A stretch of 64,000 nt of DNA from Saccharum officinarum. Lineage: Eukaryota; Streptophyta; Magnoliopsida; Poales; Poaceae. Below, piece by piece: positions 62,081-64,000 of this stretch. Both the position numbers and the translations under genes were made by a program. Numbering within the stretch: the stretch's first letter is position 1; each line of letters opens with the position of its first letter. The notes beneath the pieces are model-generated. The model was given only the letters and a program-made list of their open reading frames with translations. It was not told the DNA's origin and did no database searches. Where the stretch lies: assembly GCA_020631735.1 (NCBI GenBank), contig CM036160.1, forward strand, positions 4,696,407-4,760,406, in the 5' to 3' direction.

Positions 62081-64000
62081 TGTAAAGTCCTAGATGGCTA
62101 GAGGGGGTGAATAGCCTATAAAAAAAATTCTACAAGCACTACTAAGCAAACTTGTTAGAATAACAAACGGCGTAAAGCGAGTTTTGCTTAGCCAAAGGTG
62201 GTGATGCAAGCCTCCTATCCACAAGTCTAGTAGATTATGATCTCTAGTTCACACAAGAGCTATGTCACTAATTTAACACTAGACAACAAGCTAACAACAC
62301 TACTAGCAAAGCTACTACTAGAGCTACACAAGATAATCTAGTAAAGATAAGTGCAAGAGAGAGGATTGTGATTCTTATACCGACGGTGAGGAGAAGATGT
62401 TGCCAATCACCAAGATGATATACAATCAATCAATATTGACAACAACTCAATATAAAGACCAATCACCGGGAGACAAGAGACACAATATTTTTGTTCACCC
62501 GGTGTTCACTTGTGCACCGACAAGCTACGTCACCGGTTGTGTCGACCAACACTTAGATGGTTCCCCGATGTGACCCTCAAGTCACTTGCCCCTCAAGGCA
62601 CGCCCCGCAAGGCACCGCAAGACGCCACTCTCAAGTGAGGTAACTCAATGACACGCGCATTCCACTAGAGTTGCTTTTGGCGTCCCGCCGAGGAAAGCAC
62701 AAGAACCTCTCACAAACAACCGGAGGTGGCCAAGAACAATCACCTTCTCTTGCCAACGCCTCCAACAATCTCCAAGCCGGCTAGGAGCGGTACTCTCCAA
62801 GAGTAACAAGAAATCCACCGGTTAAACCACCCACAAGTGCCACTAGATGCCCTCAAGCTATGCAATGCACTTTGGGATCACTCAATCTCACTTTTGATTT
62901 GCAAACAAGCAAGAGAGATGAGTAGGAGGAGTAGCTCTAGCTCAAAGGATGCACAAGAGTGTTAGAAATGCCAAGAGACCTCCCCAAGGGCCGGCCAATG
63001 AGTATTTATAAGCATCACATCCAAATAGAGCCGTTGCCACTCCACTGACCGTTTTTTCGGGATGACCGGACGCGCCGGTCGAAACTGACCGGACACGCTT
63101 CACCGCGTCTGGTCGCCCTGCGACGTCCACGTGTCCCTCGAATTCAAACGTGACCGTTAGATCCTCCAATGGTCACTGTGCGCCAACGGTCAAACGCTAT
63201 GACCGGACGCGCTGCTCAAACGACCGGACGCGCCGGTCGCACAGTACCGCGTGCCCGCGAAGCAATGACCGGACGCGCCGATGCGCACAGCACCCGCGCC
63301 CGCGAAGCAATGACCGGACGCGCTCCAGAAGATGACCGGATGCGACAGTGCGAGCGTCCGGTCGGAGTCCAGTAAGCTCCCTCGATGACCGGACGCGTCC
63401 GATCGTGTGTGACCGGACGCTCATCGCGTCCGATCGACCTTGCGAACTGCAGTTCCCTCAGGGCGCCTGACCGGACGCGCCGGTCCCGCGAGTGACCGCG
63501 TCCGGTGCAGCGTCCGGTCATCTTAGTGACCCCGTTCACCTCCGTTTCTTTTCCGACTTCCGGCGTAGTGGAAAATAGGCATTTCATTTCCCTGAAATCG
63601 CCTGAATCCCGCGCTCGCACGCTCGGCGGGAGGGAGAGAGGAACCCAAACCCCTCTCTACCCATAAACCACAGCGCGACCAACGCCACCTTTGCAAATGT
63701 GCCAACACCATCAAGTGTACATCTCCATGTGCTTGTGTGTTAGCTTTTTCTCAATCATTTTCAAAGGTTTTCCAATTAGCTCACTAGGCCCTACATGCAA
63801 TGCACTTCATGAATTCATCTAGTGGCACCCGTGCATCGAATAACCGATAAGACTTCCCCTCTTAATAGTTCGGCTATCGATCCTAAACCACTCACACCCT
63901 CTATGGTGTCTTGAGTGTAAAACAAAATGGCCCTATGGTTATACCTTTGCCTTGAGCCCACTTTGTTTCTCCAAATGATATGATCCACTTCATATCATCA
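62081..64000 (-). mobile_element. Long LTR on the minus strand, running out of the window
   Basis: It starts on the plus strand TGTAAAGTCCTAGATGGC then TAGAGGGGGTGAATAG, the complement of the CTATTCACCCCCTCTA end typical of SIRE-type copia LTRs. A cluster of GACCGGACGCG units (63060-63525) lies in the upstream part of the LTR. The other border is not reached, so the LTR is at least about 1.9 kb. Whether it is a solo LTR or a full element cannot be told. Confidence 0.65.

Noticed and set aside
63050..63530. Repeated GACCGGACGCG units considered as a CRISPR-like or satellite array
   Set aside because: Irregular spacing, no unique spacers, eukaryotic context, and location inside an LTR.
63150..63620. 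Arg/Thr-rich repeats such as RSNDRTRR in several frames
   Set aside because: Translation of the GACCGGACGCG array in an LTR.

Overview
This is nuclear DNA from a grass. The evidence is a spliced kinase/NLR locus with grass-type motifs, SIRE/Maximus-like Ty1-copia protein, grass Helitron termini (5' TC, 3' CTAG/CTAA), CACTA ends and Stowaway/hAT MITEs. I lean towards Panicoideae/Andropogoneae, but that is an impression. There are two 100-N scaffold gaps (6015-6114 and 25830-25929), and both are flanked by duplicated sequence that looks like unresolved assembly.

Layout. (1) 1-6014 is a near-identical copy of 12992-19005. It holds the 3' part of a SIRE-like copia element (extra ORF plus 3' LTR), about 1.6 kb of non-element flank, and the start of a Helitron. 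(2) 6115-17154 is the 5'-truncated SIRE-like element. Its reverse transcriptase is split by a 4.1 kb minus-strand, gag-only LTR element (7028-11129, TSD CTTTA). (3) 17155-22121 is intergenic and carries two minus-strand Helitrons (18781-20134 and 20759-21357). (4) 22122-27787, minus strand, is the only substantial cellular gene: five protein kinase exons followed in the same direction by an Rx_N-NB-ARC-LRR resistance gene. Gap 2 and several one-base deletions interrupt it. (5) From about 28.06 to 52.37 kb lies a decayed plus-strand L1-like LINE (ORF1-like, endonuclease, RT, A-rich tail). It is expanded by nested insertions: a gag-only copia element (28627-30875), a hAT-like MITE containing a CACTA element (34268-36013), a 12.5 kb LARD-like element with about 4.4-4.5 kb LTRs (36068-48571), a CACTA remnant and a small MITE. 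(6) 52.4-58.8 kb is a mosaic of repeats and MITEs. (7) 58.8-60.8 kb, minus strand, is a diverged paralogue of the kinase locus. Here the kinase exon is followed by an SMXL/D53-like fragment instead of an NLR. An LTR element at 60786 breaks it, and that element is itself broken at 62081 by a long LTR that runs to the window end.

The most interesting signal is the comparison of the two kinase loci. They share kinase exons, the start of a phase-0 intron and the downstream flank. The segment between has been exchanged: NLR at one locus, SMXL fragment at the other. One breakpoint falls inside the intron. The paralogue also preserves the empty site of the 1.35 kb Helitron.
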